Shown: positions 21,678 through 32,720 of the stretch, one piece after another
Numbering within the stretch: position 1 is the first letter of the stretch
Layout: each line of letters starts with the position of its first letter
Assembly: GCA_030704615.1 (NCBI GenBank)
Contig: CM060734.1
Coordinates: 33,372,042 to 33,436,041, forward strand
Source: Takakia lepidozioides
Lineage: Eukaryota; Streptophyta; Takakiopsida; Takakiales; Takakiaceae
Length of the DNA: 64,000 nt
Reading direction: 5' to 3'
The notes under the pieces: generated by a model
The model's input: the letters and a program-made list of their open reading frames with translations, nothing else
Told to the model about the DNA's origin: nothing
The model's database searches: none
Position numbers and translations under genes: made by a program

Positions 21678-24155
21678 CTAGCAGATTTTGGCTTTCGAGA
21701 AGTCCATTTCCGGATGCTGGCAGCCACCCACAGATGAAGTATAAACATGAGAAATTCAAATGAGAAATACAAGCAATAAACCATCTATCCTGCATTAATT
21801 TACTTCATTTGAATTCGTGGATACAGGAGATTCTCTCAACAGACTCACTATCACAACACATCATATAATTAAATAATCCCTATCATCCACTTCTTGGTAG
21901 AGGGGAGTTGCACACCTGAGACATGAATTTCTTCAGTATATCCTCCTTCTGCTGTTCATCACTGGTTGGCAGGCCCATGGCTTTCTGCCTCTGATCATAC
22001 TGCACACATCGATGATATGGTGAGGTTAAAATGTACTCAGTAGCCTAGGCTCTCCGTGACTGACTGGAGACTGGACACTGAACACGAAAGCCGGGACGCA
22101 TAGTAAAAAGGAACACATGGGATTTTGAGAAAGGGGTTGCTACTGCTATCACTGAAGTCTTACTCTTGTAGTCAAATCTACTATTGTAAATAGGGTGAAC
22201 TTTGGCCCTCCAAACTTTGTCCAAAAAGCTCAACACTGTTATATACATTTCACATGAAGATTCACCAAGAATTGGGATACAAGAGGGTCACAACCCCTAG
22301 TCGATCAAAACACTTTTGCTGCTCATGAACTGGACACCATTGAGTGAATTCGGATCATTGTTTGAGGTAACCACCATCCAACATTTAACTAAACCAGCAA
22401 AAGGTGAGAATCTTGAATCCAACCATCTGTGGCAAAGGAGTCATACTAGTATCAGTCAAACAAGAAAGTGCATGTGCACTGATTACAGATTGCTATTGCT
22501 TTAAAAACTGTCAATTCTGATTTGCCACAAAGCTTCCATTGTAACAATGTCAAGCAGAAGGAGACCACATACCATCATCTTCTCGACGGTCTGGCGGGTC
22601 TCAGGGTCAAGATCACCCAGTTTGCTGTTTTCTGGCTCCACTTTCTGGGTGTTAATCTCAGGCTCTCCCTTCACAACAGCCCTCCACCACTCCATCTGGT
22701 TGTGCTTCGTCAGCAGAATTGACAGTGTCTTTCCATCCTCTGTACTCCACAGTCAAATCAGCTCAACATTACAGAAATGAAAGATCAAACATGCTTCCCC
22801 ACACTTCTCAGTATAATCCCTGCATGTCTGGATGCTTAGAAAAGGGCCGGACGTGGGATACGGAATAGGAGACCAGAAGGCTCATTCCAGGGCATCTGAA
22901 GTGAATTGTTTCTGAGTAGCTGATTTCATCCATGAAGTTCTTGTACATAGCATTATATTGATGCAAACCCAAACTTCACACCAATAGAGGCCAAAGTCCT
23001 CATAGTGAATGAAGCTGGACGATTTCTCTGTGATGGTAGCATTTGTAAAAACCATCTGAGATACAACAAGGATGGAAATTACCTAGACTCCAGAAACAGT
23101 CATCCGCCTTCACTGGATTGTAAAGCTCCCCCTACATCAAAGATAAATTTGGAAATTGTAAGCGCCACTGGCATTGCACTCAGCACTCACAGCCCCAGTA
23201 TGACACATTCAGCTCTGTCGAAACTAAAGAGAGGCAAGAGCTCACCTCTAAAACAGGAGGCTGACCCTTGAGACCTGCCTTGAGATGCTTCTTCTTGATC
23301 TCACACAGGATTGCCCTAGACTTCGTGCCCTCCGGCACAGGAAGGAGCACTGTCACTTCCGAAAGAGATTGTGTCCACGAATACTTTTCGTAGTCCGCCC
23401 CATTTCCAGCGTTCGGCTCTAGATGATCCAAAACAACCACGTTCATCAATGCACCGTCCACTCCTTCACTGTTACGACAATTACAACAAGGCAAAAGAAA
23501 TTACTAAGAGAAATTACGGATGACTAAGAGGTGGAAACGGGAACGTACTCAAGCCCTTTCCTTGTGTCTCCTCATCATCCTCATTTGGCTCCTCCACCAT
23601 ACTATCTGCTGCCGACTTCTTCTCCAAAGAATTTACTGCTGTCGAGTCGTCCACTTTACTTGGTGTCCTAGACATTTCCTCTTTCTCAATTGCGCGGGGC
23701 TCCTCGACACGGGCAGTACCTTCTTGCTTTGCTGGGGCCGCTTGCGGAGGTGTTGAAACCTTTTTAACGGCAGGATGCGGTACCGGGCTTTCATCGATTT
23801 TAGCGACTTTTCCGGGAGCTCCAGAAGTATCGTCCTCAGAGTAATCCCGCCTCCGCTTGGCAGCAGTAATAATATTCAACACCCGGCTTTCGACCCCGTC
23901 CTGCTTGGCCAGATCGGTCTCCCTCAGCAGAAACTCAACCACAGTCGTAAGAAGTTCCAGGGGATTCTGCCTGTGCTCTTTCAGAAGGTAACCCAACACC
24001 TCATCATGTGGTCTTTCACTGCCGGTGGCATCCGCTGGCCGCGACGAGTGTGGATCCGGCGGATCCTTACTCTCCTGAGCCAATGCCCCATCCGCTTGCA
24101 CCTTCGCACTCTGTTGTGCCTCGCTCTCGTCCTCGTACTCTGATATCACAGCCAT
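21678..24155 (-). CDS. NudC/BOBBER-type CS-domain cochaperone, complete, six exons (387 aa)
   Basis: NudC proteins are small-heat-shock-like cochaperones of Hsp90; in Arabidopsis the relative BOBBER1 is needed for development and heat tolerance. Exons (minus strand): 24155-23549, 23463-23246, 23131-23083, 22739-22573, 21999-21916, 21716-21678. All introns are GT-AG, phases join, and the total is 1164 bases. The N-terminus is acidic, then a NudC N-terminal helix region ([19 protein letters not shown]), a Lys/Glu/Pro linker, and the CS domain: [59 protein letters not shown]. The end reads [17 protein letters not shown], then [12 protein letters not shown]. The start at 24155 has a strong context (GCCATGG); an in-frame ATG at 24281 would add 42 unconserved residues. 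The protein is longer than BOBBER1 (about 300 aa), mostly in the linker. Confidence 0.93.
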
Positions 24156-24860
24156 GGCTCTCCGCGCAGTGCGATCCGCAGAAACACGTCCGAAGGAAAC
24201 GAGAAGCTGAAAGGAGAGAGACGACCTAGACACTAAAATACCGGTGTTCTTCCGGTTCCCAATAGCGGCTATGACCGGCACAAGCTTCCAAAGGCGCTCT
24301 AGCGCAGCAGCTGGGCACGGGCAACAGCCGGTAGCAGTGAGAGGACTTTCCCGCGTTGATTGGAACGTTCGCGACTCTCGTCGCTAAACCTAACCCTAGC
24401 GGCCACTTCACGTTCCAAAAAGTAACCGTTTAATGCGTTACTAAACCACACCGCGGTTTGCTAACCTCTGACCTGAGTTTAGAGGGGGTTGGTTCTGCTA
24501 CCATTTGTTTCCAACATAGGGGTAATATTCTTAGACCTTAAAAGTTCAATCAAATTGAAGTGCTTATAGTACCCAGCCATGGCCCTGTTGAGGATTTGAA
24601 CCTAGCATACTACAGTCCTACCCATGGACTAGCTTATACAAACAATGTCCGCGCTCAATTCTTCTTGCTTACGAAAGGGCGGCAAAAGGGTCTTTGTAAA
24701 ATCGACGGAAATTCCTCATTGTGGAGAGAGCATACTCCAACAAGAATGCTCCATGACCGGAAGATAATAGAAATAATGTAAGAACTTAATGCACACGTGT
24801 AACCTTTGACAGGATGGTACGCCGGTTTCCGACATATCAAATCTTCCTCACCCTATCTTG

Positions 24861-25275
24861 ACAGTGTGTGAAGTTAAATAAACACAGTGTGAAACTATTT
24901 AGAATAAAGCTAGTTATTTGTATTTAACACTTGGATTTAGTTCAAGTGTTAAGTCAGGTGTCAAGTTTAGTTTGACACCTGAACCGTCTTATCTTCACGA
25001 GAGCGTCAGTCGTGCGGCTCATCTCTCTCGAGTTGAGCCTGCACGACCGAGCTCCTTCACGCTTTAGAATCTGAGTGTGTTTATGTAGGGAGATTAGGTT
25101 GTTGTGGGGTGGAGTCCCCATAGCTTGGGGTGCCCCTGGCTTCACTTCTATTTTAGAGAGTGATGAGTGGTGGTGTTGGTTTTCATGTTTCTTGTGTCAA
25201 CACTGTGTTCTTAGTTTTCTATCACTCGAGAGAGATGAGCTATCTAGTTTTCTAGTGCTAAGCTAGATATGATGT
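24861..25275 (+). repeat. LTR-like dispersed repeat, plus copy
   Basis: About 415 bases here match, with divergence, the reverse complement of about 45830-46300. Shared stretches include GTGTGAAACTA, TTATCTTCACG, TCTCGAGTTGAGCCT, the TGGGGTGC-containing block, and ATCACTCGAGAGAGATGAGCT. The size and the lack of coding sequence fit a solo LTR or a small non-autonomous LTR element. Termini and target duplication were not resolved. Confidence 0.55.
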
Positions 25276-25376
25276 CTTTTTTTAAGCACTATTATAATAT
25301 AACTTGGTAATCTATGCGTCTGCCAGAGGGAAGCGGAGGCATAACACGCTGTGGAAATTGATGCAGAGCGCAACTT

Positions 25377-25690
25377 AAGTTACACAAGATGCAGATGCAA
25401 GATCAAGCTGATCGAGGTTTTGTGTGTAGAGGTGGGCTGGACCTGCTATTTGGGTCTAAGAAGAAATACGAGGTTGATGTGAGCCCCACCAATGGCCACG
25501 CCAAGTTGACGGTTGGAATGCTGCTGGTTTGGATTCGTGACAATCTGCTCAAGGAGAGGCCAGATGTGCTAGTATTGATCAACGACTGTGACTGGGAGCT
25601 TACGGCAGTAATTAGCCAAACCAGCAAGTCGATGGGCTGCAGCCTACTGCACTGTGTGTACAATGCTCTGTTGGGAGTTTGAGCACCGAG
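25377..25690 (+). pseudogene. URM1 retrocopy (ubiquitin-related modifier 1), damaged
   Basis: URM1 is the ubiquitin-like sulfur carrier for tRNA thiolation. The frame contains RGGLDLLFGSKKK, LLVWIRDNLLKERPD and VLVLINDCDWEL, in the order of URM1. It has no introns. The usual 11-residue loop between ERP(E/D) and GVLVLVNDCDWEL is missing as a clean in-frame deletion. The N-terminus has shifted frame, and the end lacks the expected TLHGG terminus (it reads ALLG). A processed pseudogene is the simplest reading; a diverged functional paralogue is unlikely without the Gly-Gly tail. Confidence 0.75.
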
Positions 25691-26212
25691 GCCCACATTC
25701 AAGTTTCCCACATCTGCACAAGGGCTGAATACTATGGGCCAGATCCCTCATATGGAGGCCACATGTGGTTATGATTACATTTTCCATTGGTAGTGGTCAG
25801 CCGAATTTGCAACAAAATATTCTTGGGGCATGGGGCAGTCCCTGTACAAATACATAGAGGCATTCCAGACAGAGAGAGAAGAGACAAAGGTACCCTTCAG
25901 TTTAGTGAAGAATCCACTTTGCCAGGCTTGAATTAGGGCTGCTGCTCCTCAGCTCTCTATTGATTGATGGCCAGTGTGGAGTGTAGTAGCCTGATAGAAA
26001 ACAATGCGATGCCCTGCTTCCTTGATTCGGGCGGTGGGGTAACACTTCTTTGACTAGAGTATGTAGGTATCACGGTGTGCCGCTCCTGTGTATGGGAGAC
26101 CAGCATCTATGCTAGTTGCACAGCGGCTTCATTCACGGTGAAGTTCTTGATTATGGCTCCCATAACCGAACCTACCACATTGCCTGATACATCAGTGACT
26201 TATTATTGAGGA

Positions 26213-26888
26213 TTGACAGACCGCCTCGGAAAGACCCGAAGATCTCTGGACAACATGTTGAAGGAATTATCAGAGTTTCATGGGGTTCACGTTGTCGTCT
26301 TCCCTTTCCCGATGCAAGGCCACATTGCCCCAGCCATTCAATTTTCGAAGTGCTTGGTGTGGCGATCTGTCAAATACTTTTCGGGAGACTGGAACACAAG
26401 CAGACAAAGGCTTCCTGATGTATCATTCAGAGCGTGTTCTGGAAGCTGCTGGAGTGCGCGTGAATAGGGTTTATGAATTGGAATCTGGAGCTATTGAAGG
26501 CTTACGGAACAGACTTTGTAGCAAGGCAAAGTTGACCCAGGTACCAAGTGTCCTGACAATTGGCCCGTTGATGTCATCCATCGACATCGGAATTCGCAAA
26601 AACATCAAAAAAGGGGATGAGTGCTTAGAATGGTTAAACAGCCATCCTCCGTCATCTGTTCTTTATATTGCCTTTGGAACCGTAGCACTACTCACTGCCA
26701 CACAGATTGATCAGCTAGCTCTCGGACTCGAAGCCAGTGGACAGCAGTTCCTTTGGGTTTTGAGAGCCCCTGCTAGTAAGCAAGGATCAGAGGCAGATCT
26801 GCCACAAAGCCAGGCACCTTGCAGAGTGGTCGAGGCACTCGTACTTCCGTGCACTGCAGCAGGGTTTCCACATAGTCGACGGGCTTGA
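26213..26888 (+). pseudogene. UDP-glycosyltransferase (family 1) pseudogene
   Basis: Family 1 UGTs transfer sugars from UDP-sugars to small molecules. The start of a UGT is visible (GVHVVVFPFPMQGHIAPAIQ), then a jump of roughly 170 residues to the mid-protein (VNRVYELESGAIEGLR) in another frame. Next come SVLTIGPL, CLEWLNSHPPSSVLYIAFGT and GLEASGQQFLWVLRAP. The PSPG box that binds the UDP-sugar is absent: the homology stops near 26810. Internal deletion, frame change and missing C-terminus make it non-functional. Confidence 0.85.
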
Positions 26889-27510
26889 AGAAAGGTTCCA
26901 ACTGGGGATCACTCAATTTGGACACTGCTAAGCTAGTGTGTAGGGCTAACTTTGCAGGAACTTGCTTGCCAGCTTTACTTCAATGAAACTTGTGAGGGTG
27001 CCAAGGTGAGGTGTTGCTAAGGGGAAATGAGCTCCACGACCTCCATCGTCACCACGGTTTGTGGTAGAAGACGGTTGGGATTCCAAAGCATGGTGAGCTG
27101 TTGAACTCAAATGAAATGGAGGGGAACAGCAGGCACGTGGCCAGGGAACCTAGGAAACCATATAGAACTTAGGGAACCGGGAACCAGTTACCAGATATTT
27201 TGGGTGTAACTTTAAATTTTTAAATTTGAAAACCTTTATTAAAAAAAAAAAACCCCCTTTTGATCTAATTTAAATGATTTAGAGCCTAATTGGTCATATC
27301 TTTGTCAAATGGACTCCGTTTGACTCAGTTTAGGGGGTATAGCTGCTGAAAGGGAAAATCTACCTATCTAGACCTGGTTTTAGTTTTTTGGACTCTGCTA
27401 AAAATCTATGGAATTTTTTGAGTGTGAGTGTGCCATGAAAGATCCACAATTCTTTTTCTAGAATTTTGTGTGGTCTACATGAGAGATAAATCTGGGGATG
27501 TACTCCTTGT

Positions 27511-28308
27511 ATGGCTGGGGGAAATAAGGACGTAATTGAAGGGCAGGTCTCTTCTCTTAGCCTGTGCACCCAAGGGGACAAGATTTATGTTTCTCAAGGA
27601 ACTCAGACTGATTTGAGTGAAGAACAGTTGGACGAGTTGATTGCATACTTGGAGTCGGGCATTAGCAGTAGACAACAAACTGTTGTAGTTGGCGTTGAGG
27701 GCCTCAATATTGCTTTGGACAGTCAGAACTCTGTTGGAGCCAGCAGTTCTGCAGCTGTAGGTGAAATACCAAAATGGGTGAAAGCTAGGCTTGGAACACA
27801 GCCAAAGACAGCCCCGGGGACCAAGGTGTTCAGCCACAAGGCCGTGGTATACTGGAGCAGAGGAGCAGGAGCTACACAAGTTTGTGCAATCAGACATGGT
27901 TGCAGCCGGACACGCTCTATACGAGGCAACCACGAGAGGGGGGTTATTAGCAATGAAAAGTTTATGCTGCTTGAAGGAGATGCAGTCATTCGCAATGAGG
28001 ACACCCACAACCGTCTCAAAGCTTTCGAGTTGAGAGACTGTCAGACCCTACCTTTATTTTCTTTAGTGTTCAGTGAGCGGGAGATAGGGGAGTATTGTTT
28101 TGTCTCTACCTGGCAGAAAGAGGAGGAGGGTCTTGCTTGGTCGGGCTTCTATTCTTCCCCTCCCTCTCTTTACTATTTTCATTATTTTGTACTTGTAGTT
28201 GCCAAAGCCTCTCTTGGTGGAGGCCAGTCAGTCCGGGGTTTTGGGCTGGGATATTCTGTAGTATCAGCATTGCAGATAGATTTTGGTGTGGGGGTGTTGA
28301 TGTTTTGA
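27511..28308 (+). CDS. unidentified ORF upstream of the truncated gypsy copy
   Basis: This is a 265-codon open frame. Its first 110 residues look protein-like (QTDLSEEQLDELIAYLESGI; GEIPKWVKARLG). After about 27830 the better reading shifts to another frame (EEQELHKFVQSDMVAAGHAL), ending at 28033, so the later part of the long frame is probably not coding. I do not recognise it. It may be a 5' ORF or flank of the element at 28.2 kb; nothing matching it is seen upstream of the longer copy at 53 kb. Confidence 0.35.
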   Translation: MAGGNKDVIEGQVSSLSLCTQGDKIYVSQGTQTDLSEEQLDELIAYLESGISSRQQTVVVGVEGLNIALDSQNSVGASSSAAVGEIPKWVKARLGTQPKTAPGTKVFSHKAVVYWSRGAGATQVCAIRHGCSRTRSIRGNHERGVISNEKFMLLEGDAVIRNEDTHNRLKAFELRDCQTLPLFSLVFSEREIGEYCFVSTWQKEEEGLAWSGFYSSPPSLYYFHYFVLVVAKASLGGGQSVRGFGLGYSVVSALQIDFGVGVLMF

Positions 28309-30162
28309 TTTCTTGTGTTTGGATCCCCCCCAACACCTGCATGCTTGATTGTGCGTCATGTTGGTTTTGTGTGGGCGCTTGCTTTCATAGGGATTAGGCC
28401 GGATTTGATCACCGGTCAATCCTAGAGTATGCTGTCGGTGGTGAGGCTGGAGTGATGACCAGCAAGACCACCAGTGTTTCTTCTATGGTGAGACTGGGTT
28501 GATGACCAGCCAACCATAAGAGTTCTTGCGGTGGATGCAGGTGCAGGTGCCCTGAGCCACTGGGATATGACCCTTAAACTGCAACAGGTGCCCACCCGTG
28601 TCACTATTGAAATTAGTACTAGAGCCTTATAGTGTCACGTGGGGGAGATGCACATTGTGAGTGTCATCACGGAGTTATCCAAAGGTTTTGAGGGGAGTAC
28701 GGCTACAAGCAGTAACAGTGAGAGTGGGTTCACAAGACAAGGTATTCGGTTCAGACCACCTTCACCTCCACCCTCAACTAGTGCAGAGTCAGACACAGAC
28801 TCGGAGGCTTTATCAACAGGTGTGCAATTTCATTTGCCATTGTTGTGGGACGACATGGAGGAGATGTATGGAGCTATCAAGGGGCCTCGTAGGTATTCTG
28901 GAGCTGTGGGCACAATTGAGCTGGATGACTTTATCCAGGAGTTCGACAGTTGGTGTGATTTGCAGCAGATGCGCAATCCACAGCTGTTCACCCCATTCAT
29001 GGCGTGGAAGGGACTGTTCCAGCATTTGAAAGGCCCGCCTATGGACGATTACCACGAGTTCAGGCGAGAACATGAAGCAGAGATTGAGGAGTGGAGGATG
29101 TATTGGTCACCTGACTACGTCTCCATTACTCGAGGCACGACGCGACCAGTAGCTGCATCAGCACCAATATCTCTCACTGCCAGCACTAGCAGTGGAACAA
29201 GTAGTGTCGGTACTTCTACATGTGGTACCAGTTCAAAAGGTGCTACTACTCCTCCTGCCACGACTACAACACATGTGCCTAGATTCAACCCGGTGGTGGA
29301 GTTCTTCCAGGAGTTGCGGAGGACTACCAAGGTGTACGGACAGAGAAGCTGCGAAGTTTGCAAGACTTCCAGCGCAAACCCAGTGAGCCTGCGAGAGGCG
29401 TACACTCGTATGAGGCGCTTGATAAGTGTGACCCAAGGGGTTACTGAAGCTCAGGAAATCCAGTTCTGGTATGGAATTTTGGACAAGGAGCTCAGGAGAA
29501 GGGTGCGGGATACAACCCTGTTACAAGCAGCCCAACCCACATTAGCAGATGTGTTTCTGCTGGCTGAGCGGATTGAGCTCAACATGGTGGAGGAGCGAGT
29601 TGTTACCATTGGATTTGGCAAAGACATGTCTGCACGAGGCGCAGCTGCCAGCCCACAGGCACAACGGACTGCCCAACAGCGTGATCAGGGGGGCAAGGTT
29701 TCCCAACCCAAATTTCATGGAGCTTACAGGGGACCTCAGGTGCAGAGGCCAGTAGCATCTTTTGCAAGCCAACAACAACCAGGGGTGATATGTTGGACAT
29801 GTGGAGGACCCCATGTCAAGAGAGATTGCCCAGAGAGTGACAAAAGGCCGACACAAGCACAGTCTGCACAGTTGCAGTGTGGGCATTGTGGCAAGTATGG
29901 GCATGGAGATGCCCAGTGTTATGACTTGCATCCTGAGTTGCGCCCAGACCAGTTCCAAGGGAACAATGGTGGCCGGGTGCGAGGTGGACCAGCCCAGAGA
30001 GGACGAGGTGGCCGGGCACGAGGTGCAGGCCAAGGGCAAGCTCAACATGGCCAAGTACGCGGAGGTTAGGGTGTTGACCAAGGCATGGCCAACCGGCTTC
30101 AGCAGCTAGAGCAAAGGCTCGCTGCCATGGCTACAGCTCAGGTGGTACCGGCTCCCAGGCCC
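28190..30162 (+). mobile_element. truncated copy of the methyltransferase-bearing Ty3/gypsy family
   Basis: Leader and gag are homologous to 53380-55340 (for example TTGTGTTTGGATCCC, then the GGTGATGACCAGCCAACCAT block). Homology ends abruptly at about 30162, just after the gag, where PPR-derived sequence on the opposite strand begins. Protease, methyltransferase, RT and RNase H are absent from this copy. Confidence 0.8.
28639..30069 (+). CDS. Ty3/gypsy Gag (476 aa), intact frame
   Basis: This is the nucleocapsid/capsid protein of the element. After a Ser-rich N-terminus comes a conserved block (LPLLWDDMEEMYGAIKGPRR, DDYHEFRREHEAEIEEWRMY), then a Ser/Thr-rich linker and a capsid-like region (GILDKELRRRVRDTTLLQAA; LAERIELNMVEERVV). 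Two zinc knuckles follow: CWTCGGPHVKRDC (X3 instead of X4 before the histidine) near residue 385 and CGHCGKYGHGDAQC near 412. The tail is Arg/Gly-rich. The frame is open, whereas the sister gag at 53.9-55.3 kb is broken, so this is the better-preserved gag of the family. Confidence 0.85.
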   Translation: MGEMHIVSVITELSKGFEGSTATSSNSESGFTRQGIRFRPPSPPPSTSAESDTDSEALSTGVQFHLPLLWDDMEEMYGAIKGPRRYSGAVGTIELDDFIQEFDSWCDLQQMRNPQLFTPFMAWKGLFQHLKGPPMDDYHEFRREHEAEIEEWRMYWSPDYVSITRGTTRPVAASAPISLTASTSSGTSSVGTSTCGTSSKGATTPPATTTTHVPRFNPVVEFFQELRRTTKVYGQRSCEVCKTSSANPVSLREAYTRMRRLISVTQGVTEAQEIQFWYGILDKELRRRVRDTTLLQAAQPTLADVFLLAERIELNMVEERVVTIGFGKDMSARGAAASPQAQRTAQQRDQGGKVSQPKFHGAYRGPQVQRPVASFASQQQPGVICWTCGGPHVKRDCPESDKRPTQAQSAQLQCGHCGKYGHGDAQCYDLHPELRPDQFQGNNGGRVRGGPAQRGRGGRARGAGQGQAQHGQVRGG

Positions 30163-30960
30163 TTTTTCAAGGCTGCCAGGCTTGCAAACACACAGACGTG
30201 ATGTGGTCGGGCTTCACCCCTTCCACCATCATTTGCTCATAGGTCTCCAAAGCCTCCATCCCGCGCCCGTGCTGTGCATACCCTGCAAGCATCGTGTTCC
30301 ACGACAACACATTTCATTCAGCCATATTGGTGAACACTAGGCTTCGCATTCTCGATGCTCCCACATTTGGCATACATGTCCACGGGGCATTGTTCAGAAC
30401 CCCAAATCTCATTCAGCCATATTGTTGAACACTCCCTCCGCATCCTCAATGCTCCCACATTTGGCATACATGTCCATGAGGGTATTGCTCAAAATCACAT
30501 CTAGTACAATTCCAGCTTTGGGGATGCAACCATGCACCTCTTTGCCCTTTTCCAGGGCTGCCAGGCTTGCCACACACACTGCAAACGCACACAAACCTAA
30601 TGTGGTCGGGCTTCACCCCTCCCCAATCATTTGCTCATAGGTCTCCAAAGCCTCCATCCCGTGCCCCTGCTGTGCCTACCCTGCAAGCATCGCATTCCAC
30701 GACACCACATCTCGTTCAGTCAGAGTGTGGAAAACTCCCTCCACATTTGGCAAACATGTCCACCAGGGCAGTGTTCAGGATGACATCTGGGACAATTCCA
30801 GCTTTGACGATGTCATCGTGGACCTCTTTCCCCTTTCCCAGAGCTCCCAGGCTTGCACACGTATTGCAAACACAAACAAATGTGATGTGGTTGGGCTTCA
30901 CGTGCCAGTGCCTGGGAATCCTAGAGAGGGGCTCTGCAAACCAAAAGCTCAGCTTGGGTG
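30163..30960 (-). pseudogene. PPR (PLS-class) repeat fragments
   Basis: PPR proteins bind organelle RNA. The minus strand encodes several degenerate repeats, for example LAALEKGKEVHGCIPKAGI, VILSNTLMDMYAKCGSIEDA, and a further unit with LGALGKGKEVHDDIVKAGIV and TALVDMFAKCGG. At DNA level about three repeated blocks of roughly 280-380 bases are seen (starting near 30163, 30542 and 30830 on the plus strand), each with GGGCTGCCAGGCTTGC-like and GTGGTCGGGCTTCACCCC-like words. Stops and frameshifts prevent a single product. Confidence 0.8.
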
Positions 30961-31189
30961 AAGTGTAAGTTGAGTGAAGAGGCTGAAAATGATGTGGGTG
31001 AAGAGAGGACAATATCAAGCCATGGGGATGGAAGGGCATCCAGCAGCCTTTTAGAAGACAAAAAATATAGGGACTAGGCTGGCTTCGAAGACCAATACAT
31101 TCGTAGCATCATAACTCCAATTTAGTACATGACATGAAGGGGTTCCCCTTTCACAACCCACAGAACTGAACCCACAACCTGCGGCAATA

Positions 31190-31932
31190 GGAACAGGTCC
31201 TCCACCAATCAATGTAAATTGTTGTGTACAGTTTTACCAATTGCATAGGTAGTTTCTGTCCTTGGACAAGCCGGTGAGCCAATGTTGTGCCCTCAGGGAG
31301 CTCAACAAGAAAAAAGTTCTCTCCACCACCAATCAACTCTTTCACCACTTGTAAGTTGTCACCCTTCCGAGTTCACGTCCCCTGCAGGCAGCCACAACCA
31401 TATCAAACCTCCCTGTGCAAATCTGGGATTTCAATCTACATAGATGGTCTGCTCTTATACTGCAGAGTCTGGTATTCCCACCTAATTTCCCTCATCAATC
31501 TGAGATGCCTTGCAGGGCCTTTCACAGGCCTAACTGAGGGAAAGCGAGGTACACTGACCACTCCCTGTTAATTGCTCTCAAGTGCACAAGTTCACATAGA
31601 TGTTTGAAAAGCACCCGGACATGAGACATCAGCTATCATAAACCAATGAATCACTTAGGACTCATAGCATACCGGCCGTCCCCAAGGCAATTGTGGGCTA
31701 TAACTGACAAGGTTATGGAAGTCAACCCAAAAATTCCAGAGCCGACAACAACCTCTAAACAATGACCTATATGAACACTTGCAGTGGCTCACTGCAGAGG
31801 TCATAAACATCTTACCAAGGTGGATGACTTGAAATTCAAACCCCACTTGTTTGGCAGCCGCTACAAACGCGGTCTCTGCACTTGATGCCTTCGCCAGTGG
31901 GATTGGGACTACCTGCATGCCATTTACCAGTA
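31190..31932 (-). pseudogene. fragment resembling CWF19-like / zinc finger C3H64-type protein (two exons)
   Basis: CWF19-like proteins act around the spliceosome and in lariat debranching. The upstream exon (about 31930-31820) gives MQVVPIPLAKASSAETA then AAAKQVGFEF, with a GTAAGA donor. The second (about 31330-31206) gives NFFLVELPEGTTLAHRL then VQGQKLPMQ, with a GTAAAA donor. Together they match the C-terminal CwfJ region (a QVVPVP block, then a F-x-VELP-x-G block ending P-x-QFGRE). The FGRE block is not found downstream and no upstream exons are seen. Since the intron is kept, this is a genomic fragment, not a retrocopy; it lies between two blocks of PPR sequence. Confidence 0.55.
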
Positions 31933-32139
31933 GTACAATACACTTTGAAGGTGGCATAATCAAGGATAATTTACTTTATGCATCCCTAAGATTCGCATAT
32001 CAGGAGCAAGAGAGTCTCATAGAGTCTGTTGCCCTACTGCCTTCTCACACATCATGTTTTCCTGCCCAACGAGCTCACTTCGAGAATTCAATATGCATCT
32101 CAGAACCAAGTTTGATGAGAGGGCAAAACAGGCTGAAAT

Positions 32140-32720
32140 AGGTCGAAGAAGGCTCATATGTCTCCAAAGCATTCCTACCACATCCATGCTTGGTGAATCC
32201 TGCCATCATTATATTCAACGTGATCAAACCTCTTTCAGGCATTCTGCTTGGTGTGCATCCACGATGCTCCTGCACTTCACATATATGTTGACAAGGGTGT
32301 TGTGTAGAAAAACATTTGGCTTCAATCCCCATTGGATAATGTGAGGGTGCACCTGCTTCCCATATTCCAGGCCTTTCATCTTGATGCACTTCTGCAAGAG
32401 ACAGACATAAGTATCTGAATATGCTGAAATGCTACAATTCCAGCTTTGCCGATGCAACCATGGACCTCTTTGCCCTTTTCCAGGGCTGCCAGGCTTGCAC
32501 ACACACTGCAAACGCACACGTCGGGCTTCACCCCTTCCCCCATCATTTGCTCATAGCTCTCCAAAGCTTCCATCCGGGTTTCCCTGCAAGCATCGCGTTC
32601 CACGACACCACATCTCGTTCAGCCTGCATACTGTCGAGCACTCCCTTAGGATACTCTATGCACGCACATTTGACATCGGTTTGACATACATTTCCACCGG
32701 GGCAGCTTGCAAGGTGAACG
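32140..32720 (-). pseudogene. PPR (PLS-class) repeat fragments, second block
   Basis: Minus-strand frames give MQAERDVVSWNAMLAG, SVCASLAALEKGKEVHGCI, GLEYGKQVHPHIIQWGLKPN and VFLHNTLVNIYVKCRSIVDA, typical of the P, L and S repeats. Frame changes occur between them. DNA similarity to 30163-30960 is plain (GGGCTGCCAGGCTTGCACAC and others). It is probably the 5' portion of the same pseudogene, split from the 30 kb block by the CWF19-like segment. Confidence 0.75.

Noticed and set aside
24156-24281. Upstream ATG at 24281 as the NudC start.
   Set aside because: It would add 42 residues without family similarity; the ATG at 24155 has a better context and begins an acidic NudC-like N-terminus.
29115-30081. 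Long minus-strand frames opposite the gag at 28.6-30.1 kb.
   Set aside because: They mirror the codon pattern of the real gag and contain no domain.
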